A stretch of 5,880 nucleotides of DNA from Clostridiales bacterium. GTDB taxonomy: Bacteria; Bacillota; Clostridia; Oscillospirales; CAG-272. Made by a program: the position numbers and the translations under genes. The notes under the pieces were generated by a model. It was not told the DNA's origin, did no database searches, and saw only the letters and a program-made list of their open reading frames with translations. Positions 1 through 5,880 of this stretch are shown piece by piece (position 1 is the first letter of the stretch; every line of letters starts with the position of its first letter). The stretch spans positions 14,133 to 20,012 of the forward strand of contig DXYE01000044.1 of assembly GCA_019415985.1 (NCBI GenBank), given 5' to 3'.

Positions 1-1071
1 TACCGATAGAAAAGCATGCAAATGCCGAAGCTGGAGGGCCAGACTGTTCATAGCCGCAGGTATGAGCGCTTCGTCGTATACATAAAACCGATCCCTCAGG
101 CTCCGAATCCCCCTGACAAACTCATCCCGCATCGCTTTGCAGGCAAGGATTTGTTCGGTCTTCATAGCGCCGCGGATCCCGGAGCCAAGCGCGTGCGGTT
201 CATATTCCATGATCTGTCGGCGTGTTTTTTGATAATCGCAATCCTCTGCCGCCTTGAGCAGCGTATCAATACAAGCGGCATCGGCTGAAAAACCCTCTCC
301 GTAATTTTTTATATATACCTCATGTTCCGAAAGCAGTGGCATGGCGCGTTCATATGCCTCTTTGTATTCTGAGAGGAATGATATCGTATATTGTCGTATC
401 TGTTCCCCCCACGGTGTCTCAAAAAACGAATGCTCCACCGCTTTCTCAAGGCGTTGTGCCTGATCTCCGATCCAATGAATCCCACGCGGCAGAGCGTCTG
501 TTTTTGCCTTAAGCTCCAAAAGAAAACGTGCGAGATTTCTTTCGCTTCGGGCGTTGACCAGACAGTCGAACAAAGATGCCGATTCATCGCCTGAAATCTG
601 TGCAAGTGTTCCGTCGAGTGCGTCTGAAATCAGCTCGTCCATAACCTCGGCTGACATCAGCTTAGCCTCAGCTTCATCTGCCACACGCAGCCGCGCGGGA
701 AGATTGAGCGCCTGAAAATTTCTGCGCACCAGTTCCAGACAATAGCTATGGATAGTACAGATTTTCGCCTGTGACACGCCTGCAAGTTGCCGCTGCAAAT
801 GTCTGTTCTGCGGCTGTCCTTCCAGGGCCTCGGCCAACGCACCTTGGATTCTCGCACGCAGTTCTTCCGCTGCGGCATTGGTAAAGGTTACGACCAGCAG
901 ACGAGACAGTTCAAGCGGCTGACTGTGATCCGTTAATCGTCTCAGCAGACGCTCGGTCAGAGTTGCTGTTTTACCTGAGCCGGCTGCTGCCGACACAAGT
1001 ACGGTTTTGCCTCGGACATCTATAGCGCGTCTTTGCCCCTCTGTCCAAGAAGGTGCCGACTTTTCTTCCAT
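1..1071 (-). CDS. addA: AddA, ATP-dependent helicase/nuclease subunit A (N-terminal part, truncated by window edge)
   Basis: AddA is the UvrD-like (SF1A) 3'-5' helicase and C-terminal nuclease subunit of the AddAB enzyme, which unwinds and degrades DNA from double-strand breaks and prepares ends for RecA. I translated the minus strand from the ATG at 1071 to the window edge and found 357 open codons with no stop. Visible motifs: Q-motif WTEGQRRAI (residues 9-17), Walker A AAAGSGKT (28-35), motif Ia TFTNAAAEELRARI (62-75), and the AddA-typical TIHSYC (106-111) followed by RVADEAEAK (129-137). AddA proteins are usually about 1,200 residues, so roughly 30% is here; Walker B, the later helicase motifs and the nuclease domain lie beyond position 1. 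The start at 1071 is chosen because AAAGGAG lies 8 bases before it. An in-frame ATG at 1137 would add 22 residues but lacks a good ribosome binding site. It follows addB by 74 bases, giving the usual addB-addA order. Identification is secure. Confidence 0.96.
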   Translation of the reverse strand, partial: MEEKSAPSWTEGQRRAIDVRGKTVLVSAAAGSGKTATLTERLLRRLTDHSQPLELSRLLVVTFTNAAAEELRARIQGALAEALEGQPQNRHLQRQLAGVSQAKICTIHSYCLELVRRNFQALNLPARLRVADEAEAKLMSAEVMDELISDALDGTLAQISGDESASLFDCLVNARSERNLARFLLELKAKTDALPRGIHWIGDQAQRLEKAVEHSFFETPWGEQIRQYTISFLSEYKEAYERAMPLLSEHEVYIKNYGEGFSADAACIDTLLKAAEDCDYQKTRRQIMEYEPHALGSGIRGAMKTEQILACKAMRDEFVRGIRSLRDRFYVYDEALIPAAMNSLALQLRHLHAFLSV

Positions 1072-1145
1072 ATGTAAAGCTCCTTTTTCCGTAGTCCGTA
1101 TCCACAAAAGCTTTCTACGGCAGCGACTCTCCTGCATCGCAGTAT
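1072..1145 (-). other. addB-addA intergenic spacer with two mutually exclusive small stems
   Basis: The 74-base spacer holds no terminator, which supports co-transcription of addB and addA. On the minus strand CCGTAG (1120-1115) can pair with CTACGG (1094-1089), a 6-bp stem with a 20-base loop ending two bases before the addA Shine-Dalgarno. The same first arm can instead pair through CCGTA/TACGG with 1100-1096, because the motif is repeated. The stems are short, so a regulatory role is only a possibility. Confidence 0.3.
1080..1086 (-). promoter_or_regulatory. Ribosome binding site of addA
   Basis: On the minus strand AAAGGAG (1086 to 1080) is followed by 8 bases and the ATG at 1071. This near-consensus Shine-Dalgarno decides the addA start against the upstream in-frame ATG at 1137, which is preceded only by GTAAATACTGCG. 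Confidence 0.85.
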
Positions 1146-4100
1146 TTACCGCAGATTCTGACGGCATACCGGTTTCATTGCACAATGCTCACAGGGACTC
1201 TGCGGCGCGTCGGGCTGCCGCCGGTGCAGAGGAAGCGCATCCGCATCGCCGCTCTTCATTTCCATAGTAATCTTTGATACCGTTTCTGAAACCTGCCGCA
1301 TAAGATTTTTAAATTCTTCCAGCGTTGCAATACTCGAGCCGGCCGTAAAAGTCGAGTCTTTTTTCAGCGCCGCCGGTGCGTATTTTCTGCTCAGCTCCTT
1401 GTCCATCGCGCGTATGACTTCCAAATCGTTCAAGACGAGTCCGTCACGTTTCAGAGTGTCTTCCGCAAGCTTCTCAAGCTCATTTTCACTGACTGGCGCG
1501 TCCAGCGGCAGATCCGGCGTTCCAGCGGAAAGATATAAAACGCCCGCGGGCATCCGTTTTTCCCCGTACCGTTTGCCGCCATTTTGCCAAATGGAAAATA
1601 AATACAGAAGCATTTGCAGATTTAACCCCATTTCGATATCAGAAACGGAGAACTTCCGAACGCCCGTCTTGTAATCGACCACTCGAAAGTATGTTACACC
1701 GTCTCTGATGAAAGTGTCTACGCGGTCAATCTTACCGAAAACATATGCTGCGCCCCCGTCCGGCAACTCGACGGCCAGCGGAGGTATCCCTTCCTCACTT
1801 TCGTACGTCACCGGAACCTCAAAATCTCTCGGTTGAAACCGACTCTGCCCGAACTCCTTCTGCAAATTGCTGCATAAAAACACTGCGGTACGGCGCAGCT
1901 TGCCAAAGAGATACTTCAGGCGCCCCCCTCCACGCCGTCCATTATCAATTCTTAAGACATCTCGGATGTATTCATCCAATTTTTCATCCACAATTTTTTC
2001 AATTTCCGTTCGGGAATACGAGCCCTTTCCCGCCTCTGTACGCGCTGCGTACAAACGCATGAATTGTTCCAGAATGTAATGCGTAAAATTACCGATATCC
2101 GCGTAACCGATTTCCGCACGCCGACTTTCCCTAAGTTTTAGAAGATATTGACAATAATATGAAAAATGACAGAGTAAATAGGTTTCCAGTCTCGTCTGCG
2201 TCAAGTTTACAGTATGACCGAACAACAGAGACGCCGTCTCCATACTCAAACGATTTCTTCTTTCGGAAAGCGGTATTTCCAGCGCTTCAAGCCATCTTCG
2301 ATACGCCTCGATCTTTCCCGCCTGTCCTTTGTAATACTGAAGCAACGCGTCACCGAGCGGCGTCCCCTTGCAGAGCGCCGTCAGCTCAAAGGAAGCCCGC
2401 TCTCCGCTCACGCGCAGTGAAACCGGAAGCGATGCATAGGGTACTGTGTGGATGCCGGACAGACGTACTACTTGCTGCACACCGACCGAAGGCCTCAACG
2501 CTTTTCCGGCTGCATCAGCCTCTGCATAAGTAAGAATCAGTTTCTCCGATGCGCCCGAAACCGCATAATAAAAGAAAAAAAGTTCTCTTGCTGTTTTTCG
2601 CTCTGTATCCTCCGAGATTTCTATGCCGACGCGTCGGAGGACCAAGGCCTCATAATCGGAAAAGAAAGCACTGTCTTCAACATTTTTGGGAAACAGGCCA
2701 TCGTTTGCACCGACGATATACATAATTTTTACGCCGTCGGTACGGAGACGCGATGCATCACCGATAACGACCTCATCTATGGAAGTCGGTATATTACCGA
2801 TATCCACATCCGACAGAACCATGTCCAGCAGCCCGGCATACTCGGAAATAGATACAGGCCAGTCTCCGGCGACGTCTACAAAGCGGTCCAGCGCGTCCAT
2901 GGTGATTCCCCACAACCGCTCTGTTTCCGAAGCTCCGGCGCGGTCACCGTATTCACGGCTTAAATCTGCATGCTTTCTAAGCCTTTCCGGAATCTGCTGA
3001 GAGATCATATATTCCCATAAAGCCAAGGAGATTTCCCGAACCGTACAGCCGCGCTTCCCATTGATTTTGAGACGAAAAGCTTCCAGCGGCCGAATTAAAG
3101 CCTCCCGTACAGCATTGACGGTTCGCAGAACAGCCTCTGTCCGCTGAGAAACATCTGCCGTATAACCATCCGGATTCATACTCCAAGCATATTCATCCGT
3201 ATACCGGCTGCCGTTGAGATTCCATGTTGTTACATATTTTTCAAACAGACAGACCGCCTCTGCATCAATTGGGCAAAGGCCGGTTCTGAGCAGCGAAATG
3301 ACATCCTGTCTGCGGTAATGATATTCAAAAATGCTGAAGATACTGGTAATCAGTCGGACAAGCGGCTTTGTCATGATACCGACTCTGCGTGCCATAAAAT
3401 AGGGAATCTCATATTTTTCAAACATGACATCCAGAATACCCTCATATCGCACCGTATCTCTGGTTACGACCGCAATATCCCGATAACGCATACCCCGGCG
3501 AACCTGGGACAAAATGCTCTGTGCAATAAATTCTGCTTCCGCAAAAACATTCTGTGCATAGCATATAAAAACCGGATGAGACTGCTCGTCCTGAACAGGA
3601 AAGGACTTCTCATGTATACCAAAAATCCGGTCCTCTAAAAAGCGAAGCATCTCACAGCCTGCTCTGTGATTCTCCCGCAGGGTAATAGTTCTTATCTCCT
3701 TCTTATAAAAAGCTGACATCTCTTGAAGCCGACGTCCGGTTTCGAGGGGCTGTTCAAAAATCCAAGCTCTCTCCGATTCCTCCGGTGTACAACATAGCGT
3801 CACCGAAACAGATGCACTCTGCCTGAAAATATGCCCCAGTACCGCAAACTGCTGTGATGTAAAACCGTGAAACCCGTCGATGTACACATACTTTCCGGTA
3901 AAAAAGTCATACGTCTCCAGCACCTCTGCCAAGCGTGTCAGGTCATCGGCCGGGTCATCATAGGTCCCCTGCATCAACGCCTGATACGCACTGTATATCA
4001 GCGCGCAGTCATGGAGCTTTGCGCGCAGATGCATCTGACTGCTGTCATTGTCGCTCAGACGGTGCGCTGCGGCCTCCAAAGTCTGCGGCGTCAGTCGGTT

Positions 4101-4487
4101 TCTCTTACACTCCCCGACCGCTGCGATCATTTGGTCAATCCAGGCTTTATCCTGGGGGTCCGCATGTTTATACGTCAGTAAAGACCCGTGGACATCGGTA
4201 ACCGCCTGCCGCATAATGAGGCGTTTTGCGCCGTTACCGATATATCTGTAGGAAAGTCCTCCTGCTTCGCGAAAAACGCGGTTGGCCAGACGGCTGAAGT
4301 TCAGTACCTCCAAACCGACCGATGGTATATCGGATAAAATACCGGTCATTCTTCTCTCAGCATTGACGGTTTCCTGTTCCGGCACCAGAAGAATCGCACG
4401 CTTTCCGCTGCGCATCCTTTCCATTATTTGCTCTGAGATCCAACTGGATTTCCCGGCGCCGCTTCTGCCATATATCAATGTTACCAT
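1146..4487 (-). CDS. addB: AddB, helicase/nuclease subunit B (Chi-scanning, iron-sulfur nuclease subunit)
   Basis: AddB is the partner of AddA. It carries a helicase-like fold that in Bacillus subtilis binds Chi rather than driving unwinding, plus a RecB-family nuclease stapled by a [4Fe-4S] cluster. The protein has 1,113 residues, close to the roughly 1,150-1,170 of known AddB. Seen here: Walker A GRSGAGKS (7-14); the family motif VPEQETVNAERRM (35-47); VYIDGFHGFTSQQ (201-213), a Walker B-like block; GANDGLFP (593-600); and the C-terminal nuclease with H803 in GNFTHYILEQF, GKIDRVD (918-924) and DYKTG (938-942), giving candidate catalytic residues H803, D924, D938 and K940. Four cysteines, C773 plus C1099-x2-C1102-x5-C1108, match the Bacillus cluster spacing, so the nuclease and cluster look intact. 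The ATG is preceded by AAAAGGAG with a 5-base gap. A promoter lies about 120 bases upstream and addA follows. Identification is secure. Confidence 0.97.
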   Translation of the reverse strand: MVTLIYGRSGAGKSSWISEQIMERMRSGKRAILLVPEQETVNAERRMTGILSDIPSVGLEVLNFSRLANRVFREAGGLSYRYIGNGAKRLIMRQAVTDVHGSLLTYKHADPQDKAWIDQMIAAVGECKRNRLTPQTLEAAAHRLSDNDSSQMHLRAKLHDCALIYSAYQALMQGTYDDPADDLTRLAEVLETYDFFTGKYVYIDGFHGFTSQQFAVLGHIFRQSASVSVTLCCTPEESERAWIFEQPLETGRRLQEMSAFYKKEIRTITLRENHRAGCEMLRFLEDRIFGIHEKSFPVQDEQSHPVFICYAQNVFAEAEFIAQSILSQVRRGMRYRDIAVVTRDTVRYEGILDVMFEKYEIPYFMARRVGIMTKPLVRLITSIFSIFEYHYRRQDVISLLRTGLCPIDAEAVCLFEKYVTTWNLNGSRYTDEYAWSMNPDGYTADVSQRTEAVLRTVNAVREALIRPLEAFRLKINGKRGCTVREISLALWEYMISQQIPERLRKHADLSREYGDRAGASETERLWGITMDALDRFVDVAGDWPVSISEYAGLLDMVLSDVDIGNIPTSIDEVVIGDASRLRTDGVKIMYIVGANDGLFPKNVEDSAFFSDYEALVLRRVGIEISEDTERKTARELFFFYYAVSGASEKLILTYAEADAAGKALRPSVGVQQVVRLSGIHTVPYASLPVSLRVSGERASFELTALCKGTPLGDALLQYYKGQAGKIEAYRRWLEALEIPLSERRNRLSMETASLLFGHTVNLTQTRLETYLLCHFSYYCQYLLKLRESRRAEIGYADIGNFTHYILEQFMRLYAARTEAGKGSYSRTEIEKIVDEKLDEYIRDVLRIDNGRRGGGRLKYLFGKLRRTAVFLCSNLQKEFGQSRFQPRDFEVPVTYESEEGIPPLAVELPDGGAAYVFGKIDRVDTFIRDGVTYFRVVDYKTGVRKFSVSDIEMGLNLQMLLYLFSIWQNGGKRYGEKRMPAGVLYLSAGTPDLPLDAPVSENELEKLAEDTLKRDGLVLNDLEVIRAMDKELSRKYAPAALKKDSTFTAGSSIATLEEFKNLMRQVSETVSKITMEMKSGDADALPLHRRQPDAPQSPCEHCAMKPVCRQNLR

Positions 4488-4492
4488 CCGTT

Positions 4493-4500
4493 CTCCTTTT
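4493..4500 (-). promoter_or_regulatory. Ribosome binding site of addB
   Basis: Minus-strand AAAAGGAG (4500 to 4493) precedes the ATG at 4487 with a 5-base gap (AACGG). A second purine-rich element, GGAAAGGA, lies just upstream. The start agrees with the conserved AddB N-terminus (MVTLIYGRSG). Confidence 0.8.
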
Positions 4501-4523
4501 ATCCTTTCCGGAATTTCACAATT

Positions 4524-4542
4524 GCCGCTTTGACAGAGCGGC
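4524..4542 (-). other. Small GC-rich hairpin in the addB 5' leader
   Basis: GCCGCT and AGCGGC form a perfect 6-bp inverted repeat with a 7-base loop (4530-4536), 37 bases upstream of the addB start. In the addB transcript it would be a stable leader hairpin, but no U-run follows, so it is not a terminator or attenuator of the usual kind. The plus-strand -35-like TTGACA lies across its loop. Function unknown. Confidence 0.35.
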
Positions 4543-4560
4543 GGCCTTCTCTAGTATAAT
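4530..4560 (+). promoter_or_regulatory. Possible plus-strand sigma-A promoter facing the intergenic region
   Basis: TTGACA (4530-4535) and TATAAT (4555-4560) are both perfect consensus hexamers, separated by 19 bases, which is two longer than the 17-base optimum and expected to weaken it. Transcription would start near 4567 and run away from addB, antisense to the addB leader and promoter, into the AT-rich gap. No recognised gene lies downstream; a 53-codon ORF at 4659-4820 is the only candidate. It may be a chance match. Confidence 0.3.
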
Positions 4561-4605
4561 TTTCATCCTGTTTCAAGGGACTGTATAACAAAGAAATTTA
4601 TTGTT

Positions 4606-4634
4606 ATTGTATCATGTTGCAGTTGAATTTTCAA
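4606..4634 (-). promoter_or_regulatory. Predicted sigma-A promoter of addB-addA
   Basis: On the minus strand TTGAAA (4634 to 4629) and TACAAT (4611 to 4606) are separated by exactly 17 bases, each one mismatch from consensus. The predicted start is near 4599, giving a leader of about 112 bases before the addB ATG. A 7-bp dyad, ATAACAA/TTGTTAT (4585-4591 and 4601-4607), overlaps the edge of the -10 and the start site and could be an operator. No SOS-box-like sequence was recognised. This is the best-spaced promoter upstream of addB. Confidence 0.6.
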
Positions 4635-5169
4635 TCTTTTTGACGAAAGAAAATGTAAATGCAGCTTTTGAACGTACATATTTACATAACGTATGAATTC
4701 TGTCTGCAAGAATTTCCGGTCCAAGCATGTGCCGATATCCCTATCATAATTGTTCTCTGTCCCGAAACATACGCGCTTGCAATAGGAAATATATATAGAA
4801 ATTTACTCAACATACTCTAAATAATAGGATATCAAGTTTCTCCCCGTGATATGGGATAGAAGCCTCAATTTACCCTGTATATAATTTAGTAAAATAATGA
4901 TGTTTTTGCGAGTATTTTTTATTTTAAAATTTTGTACTATAATATCTCGATCATACAAAATCCAATTTTAAAAATCAGAAATGTAATTTGCGACGTGGGA
5001 TTAGCGGATGACCGCGTTTCGTTCGACGAGCGGTTAAAACTTGCTACTTCGGTTATTTCTATATCTCAAAGCTATTTTTTCCCATAATATACTAATTGGG
5101 TTTAGGGGCAATGGATATAACAGTTCTTCATTTTAGTCTCAAAATACGGGTAATGAGCTTTTTCCGGAA
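4635..5169. other. Long AT-rich intergenic region with no convincing gene
   Basis: About 535 bases between the addB promoter and the hairpin after khpA. The composition falls well below the flanking genes; for example only 11 of 60 bases in 4921-4980 are G or C. Small dyads occur at 4696-4714 (AATTCT/AGAATT, 7-base loop), 4829-4852 (ATATCA/TGATAT, 12-base loop) and 5011-5034. Short ORFs exist on both strands: plus 4659-4820 (53 residues), minus 4682-4813 (43 residues) and minus 4612-4728 (38 residues). They overlap one another and have poor ribosome binding sites, so none is called a gene. I recognised no tRNA, SRP RNA, tmRNA or riboswitch signature. The region could be an unannotated RNA locus, decayed sequence or a rearrangement scar. 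Confidence 0.6.
5011..5034. other. Bulged hairpin in a GC-richer island of the AT-rich gap
   Basis: On the plus strand ACCGC (5011-5015) pairs with GCGGT (5030-5034), and TCGT (5019-5022) pairs with ACGA (5026-5029) around a TCG loop, leaving GTT (5016-5018) as a bulge: nine base pairs in all. The surrounding island, roughly 4990-5034, is clearly richer in G and C than the sequence on either side. It could be part of a structured RNA on either strand; no family is recognised. Confidence 0.3.
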
Positions 5170-5215
5170 TGACCAAAGGACCGGCGCAGCTTTTGCCGCG
5201 CCGGTCCTTTGGTCA
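5170..5215. terminator. Strong symmetrical hairpin, probable terminator of rpsP-khpA (possibly bidirectional)
   Basis: An uninterrupted 18-bp inverted repeat (arms 5170-5187 and 5198-5215) encloses a 10-base centre that can pair two further G-C pairs around a TTTT loop after one mismatch. The inner part has the AAAGGACCGG...CCGGTCCTTT shape of an intrinsic terminator, and the stem reads alike on both strands. It starts 76 bases beyond the khpA stop. However, only three T residues follow the GC-rich stem on either strand and no real U-tract continues, so termination efficiency is uncertain; an mRNA 3'-stabilising role is the alternative. Confidence 0.6.
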
Positions 5216-5290
5216 ATTGAAATAATCTTATAATAATCAGAATGAAAATTTAGCTGAGTTCCTATTACGAAAGCACAGCGGTCTCCGTAA

Positions 5291-5527
5291 TTATTTTATT
5301 TTTACGACAACCTTTTTGTCAACTGAGCTGGCAGCAGATTTCATGACCATGCGTATTGCTCTTGCTATGCGTCCGCGCTTTCCGATAACCTTTCCCATAT
5401 CGTCAGCCGCGACACTGAGTTCCAAAATAATGTCGTTACCTTCAACAGTCTCTATAACAGCGACGTCTTCCGGACGGTCAACAATGGACTTAGCAATGAT
5501 CGCTAAAATATTTTTTAAATCTACCAT
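5291..5527 (-). CDS. khpA: KhpA, small KH-domain RNA-binding protein
   Basis: KhpA is a single-KH-domain protein that binds RNA broadly and, in Gram-positive bacteria studied, pairs with KhpB (Jag/EloR) and influences cell elongation and small-RNA biology. The 78-residue product has the usual family length. The KH signature VIGKRG (residues 47-52) contains the GxxG loop G49-K50-R51-G52 and is followed by the helix RIARAIRMVMKSAA (53-66); the basic C-terminus ends in VVVKIK. The ATG has a GGAG 11 bases upstream (5542 to 5539), a slightly long gap. It lies 23 bases after rpsP, the conserved arrangement in Firmicutes, and is almost certainly co-transcribed with it. Normally rimM and trmD follow; here a hairpin and a long AT-rich gap follow instead. 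The gene appears intact. Older names for the family are YlqC and 'UPF0109'. Confidence 0.93.
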   Translation of the reverse strand: MVDLKNILAIIAKSIVDRPEDVAVIETVEGNDIILELSVAADDMGKVIGKRGRIARAIRMVMKSAASSVDKKVVVKIK

Positions 5528-5550
5528 AATTTAATTTGCTCCAAAGCTGT

Positions 5551-5796
5551 TTACTTAAGAATTTCTGATTTCTTCAGAATACTTTTCACGGTTTCCGTGG
5601 GTTGTGCGCCGTTGGCAAGCCACTTTTGAGCCTTCTCCGCATCGACTCTGATATCAGCGGGATCAGTCAAGGGATTATAATACCCGATTTGTTCAATGAA
5701 ACGGCCGTCGCGCGGATATCTGGAATCCGCTACAACAATACGATAAAACGGCGTTTTTTTTGCGCCCATTCTTTTTAATCTGATTTTTACTGCCAT
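5551..5796 (-). CDS. rpsP: 30S ribosomal protein S16 (bS16)
   Basis: bS16 is a structural protein of the small ribosomal subunit that binds 16S rRNA and helps 30S assembly. The 81-residue product is full length for the family. The highly conserved start VKIRLKRMGAKKTPFYRIVV (residues 3-22), the following ADSRYPRDGRFIEQIGYYNP (23-42) and the later NGAQPTETV block (62-70) are diagnostic. The ATG is preceded by GGAGG (5811 to 5807) with a 10-base gap. It is the first gene of the visible rpsP-khpA pair. In many Firmicutes ffh lies upstream, but the 84 bases available upstream do not encode a recognisable Ffh C-terminus. No oddities seen. Confidence 0.97.
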   Translation of the reverse strand: MAVKIRLKRMGAKKTPFYRIVVADSRYPRDGRFIEQIGYYNPLTDPADIRVDAEKAQKWLANGAQPTETVKSILKKSEILK

Positions 5797-5880
5797 ATTT
5801 CTTTATCCTCCAAATCCTTGTATCTATATTCTAGGGGACTGTAAAATAGTCCGTCTATTCAAATGCATTGCCGCAGTGTC
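5797..5880 (-). other. rpsP upstream leader region
   Basis: No gene end is recognisable here. On the minus strand the GGAGG at 5811-5807 is the rpsP ribosome binding site. A 5-bp dyad, GGACT/AGTCC (5836-5840 and 5848-5852, 7-base loop), lies about 40 bases before the start. TTGAAT and TAGAAT occur in promoter order but 23 bases apart, too far to be called a promoter. The rpsP promoter, or an upstream operon partner, is probably outside the window. Confidence 0.4.

Noticed and set aside
1071..1137. Alternative upstream start of addA at the in-frame ATG at 1137
   Set aside because: It lies right after the addB stop with no adequate ribosome binding site, while the ATG at 1071 has AAAGGAG at ideal spacing and gives an N-terminus of normal AddA length.
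1007..4533. Numerous plus-strand and off-frame open frames of 67-171 codons across addA and addB
   Set aside because: They lie opposite or out of frame with addA and addB, show no family motifs, and are shadows of the real coding frames.
4612..4728. Minus-strand 38-codon ORF ending inside the addB promoter
   Set aside because: Too short, no recognised similarity, only a weak AGGGA 10 bases before the ATG, and its end overlaps the predicted -35/-10 region.
4682..4813. Minus-strand 43-codon ORF whose middle (IGISAHAW) recalls a His-Ala-Trp motif of transglutaminase-like proteins
   Set aside because: The match is a few residues only, there is no further family similarity, the ribosome binding site is weak, and a plus-strand ORF overlaps it. 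Treated as coincidence.
4880..4943. Plus-strand TATAAT boxes at 4880-4885 and 4938-4943
   Set aside because: Neither has a -35-like hexamer at 16-18 bases upstream; such boxes are expected by chance in sequence this AT-rich.
5011..5034. GTTCGAC resembling a tRNA T-loop
   Set aside because: The flanking bases do not form a T-stem of five pairs, and no acceptor or anticodon arm can be laid out around it.
5111..5233. Plus-strand 40-codon ORF from the ATG at 5111
   Set aside because: It runs straight through the strong hairpin at 5170-5215, and the only Shine-Dalgarno-like AGGGG is two bases from the ATG, too close to work.
5316..5534. Plus-strand 72-codon open frame opposite khpA
   Set aside because: It is the antisense shadow of the khpA reading frame and has no recognisable motif.
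1..5880. CRISPR array, insertion sequence or integrase
   Set aside because: No regularly spaced direct repeats, terminal inverted repeats with target duplication, or transposase-like reading frame was seen.

Overview
The window looks like a chromosomal segment of a Bacillota (Firmicutes) bacterium, most likely of class Clostridia. The reasons are the AddAB recombination system (rather than RecBCD) with the [4Fe-4S] cysteines of its AddB subunit, the rpsP-khpA gene pair, strong AGGAG-type ribosome binding sites and sigma-A-type promoter hexamers. The taxonomic call is an inference from gene content; no species is claimed.

Every convincing gene is on the minus strand. From right to left (the direction of transcription) they are: a short leader (5797-5880); rpsP (ribosomal protein bS16, 5551-5796); khpA (small KH-domain RNA-binding protein, 5291-5527); a very strong hairpin (5170-5215) that probably ends that transcript; about 530 bases of strikingly AT-rich sequence with no convincing gene; a promoter and 5' leader (about 4488-4634); addB (1146-4487, complete); and addA (1-1071, the N-terminal 357 codons, cut by the window edge).

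Two functional blocks meet here. The first is translation and RNA: bS16 is a structural protein of the 30S subunit, and KhpA is a small RNA-binding protein that usually works with KhpB/Jag. The second is DNA repair: AddB and AddA form the helicase-nuclease that resects double-strand breaks, responds to Chi and prepares 3' ends for RecA. addB and addA are 74 bases apart and probably share the promoter at 4606-4634.

No mobile element, CRISPR array, tRNA or rRNA was seen. The least explained part is the intergenic region 4488-5290. It carries a plus-strand pair of perfect -35/-10 hexamers with a long 19-base spacer, several dyads, a GC-richer island with a bulged hairpin, and a plus-strand 53-codon ORF of doubtful status. 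It also sits where rimM-trmD-rplS would be expected after khpA, so it may mark a rearrangement junction. I do not see a clearly new biological system; the candidates are listed with modest scores.
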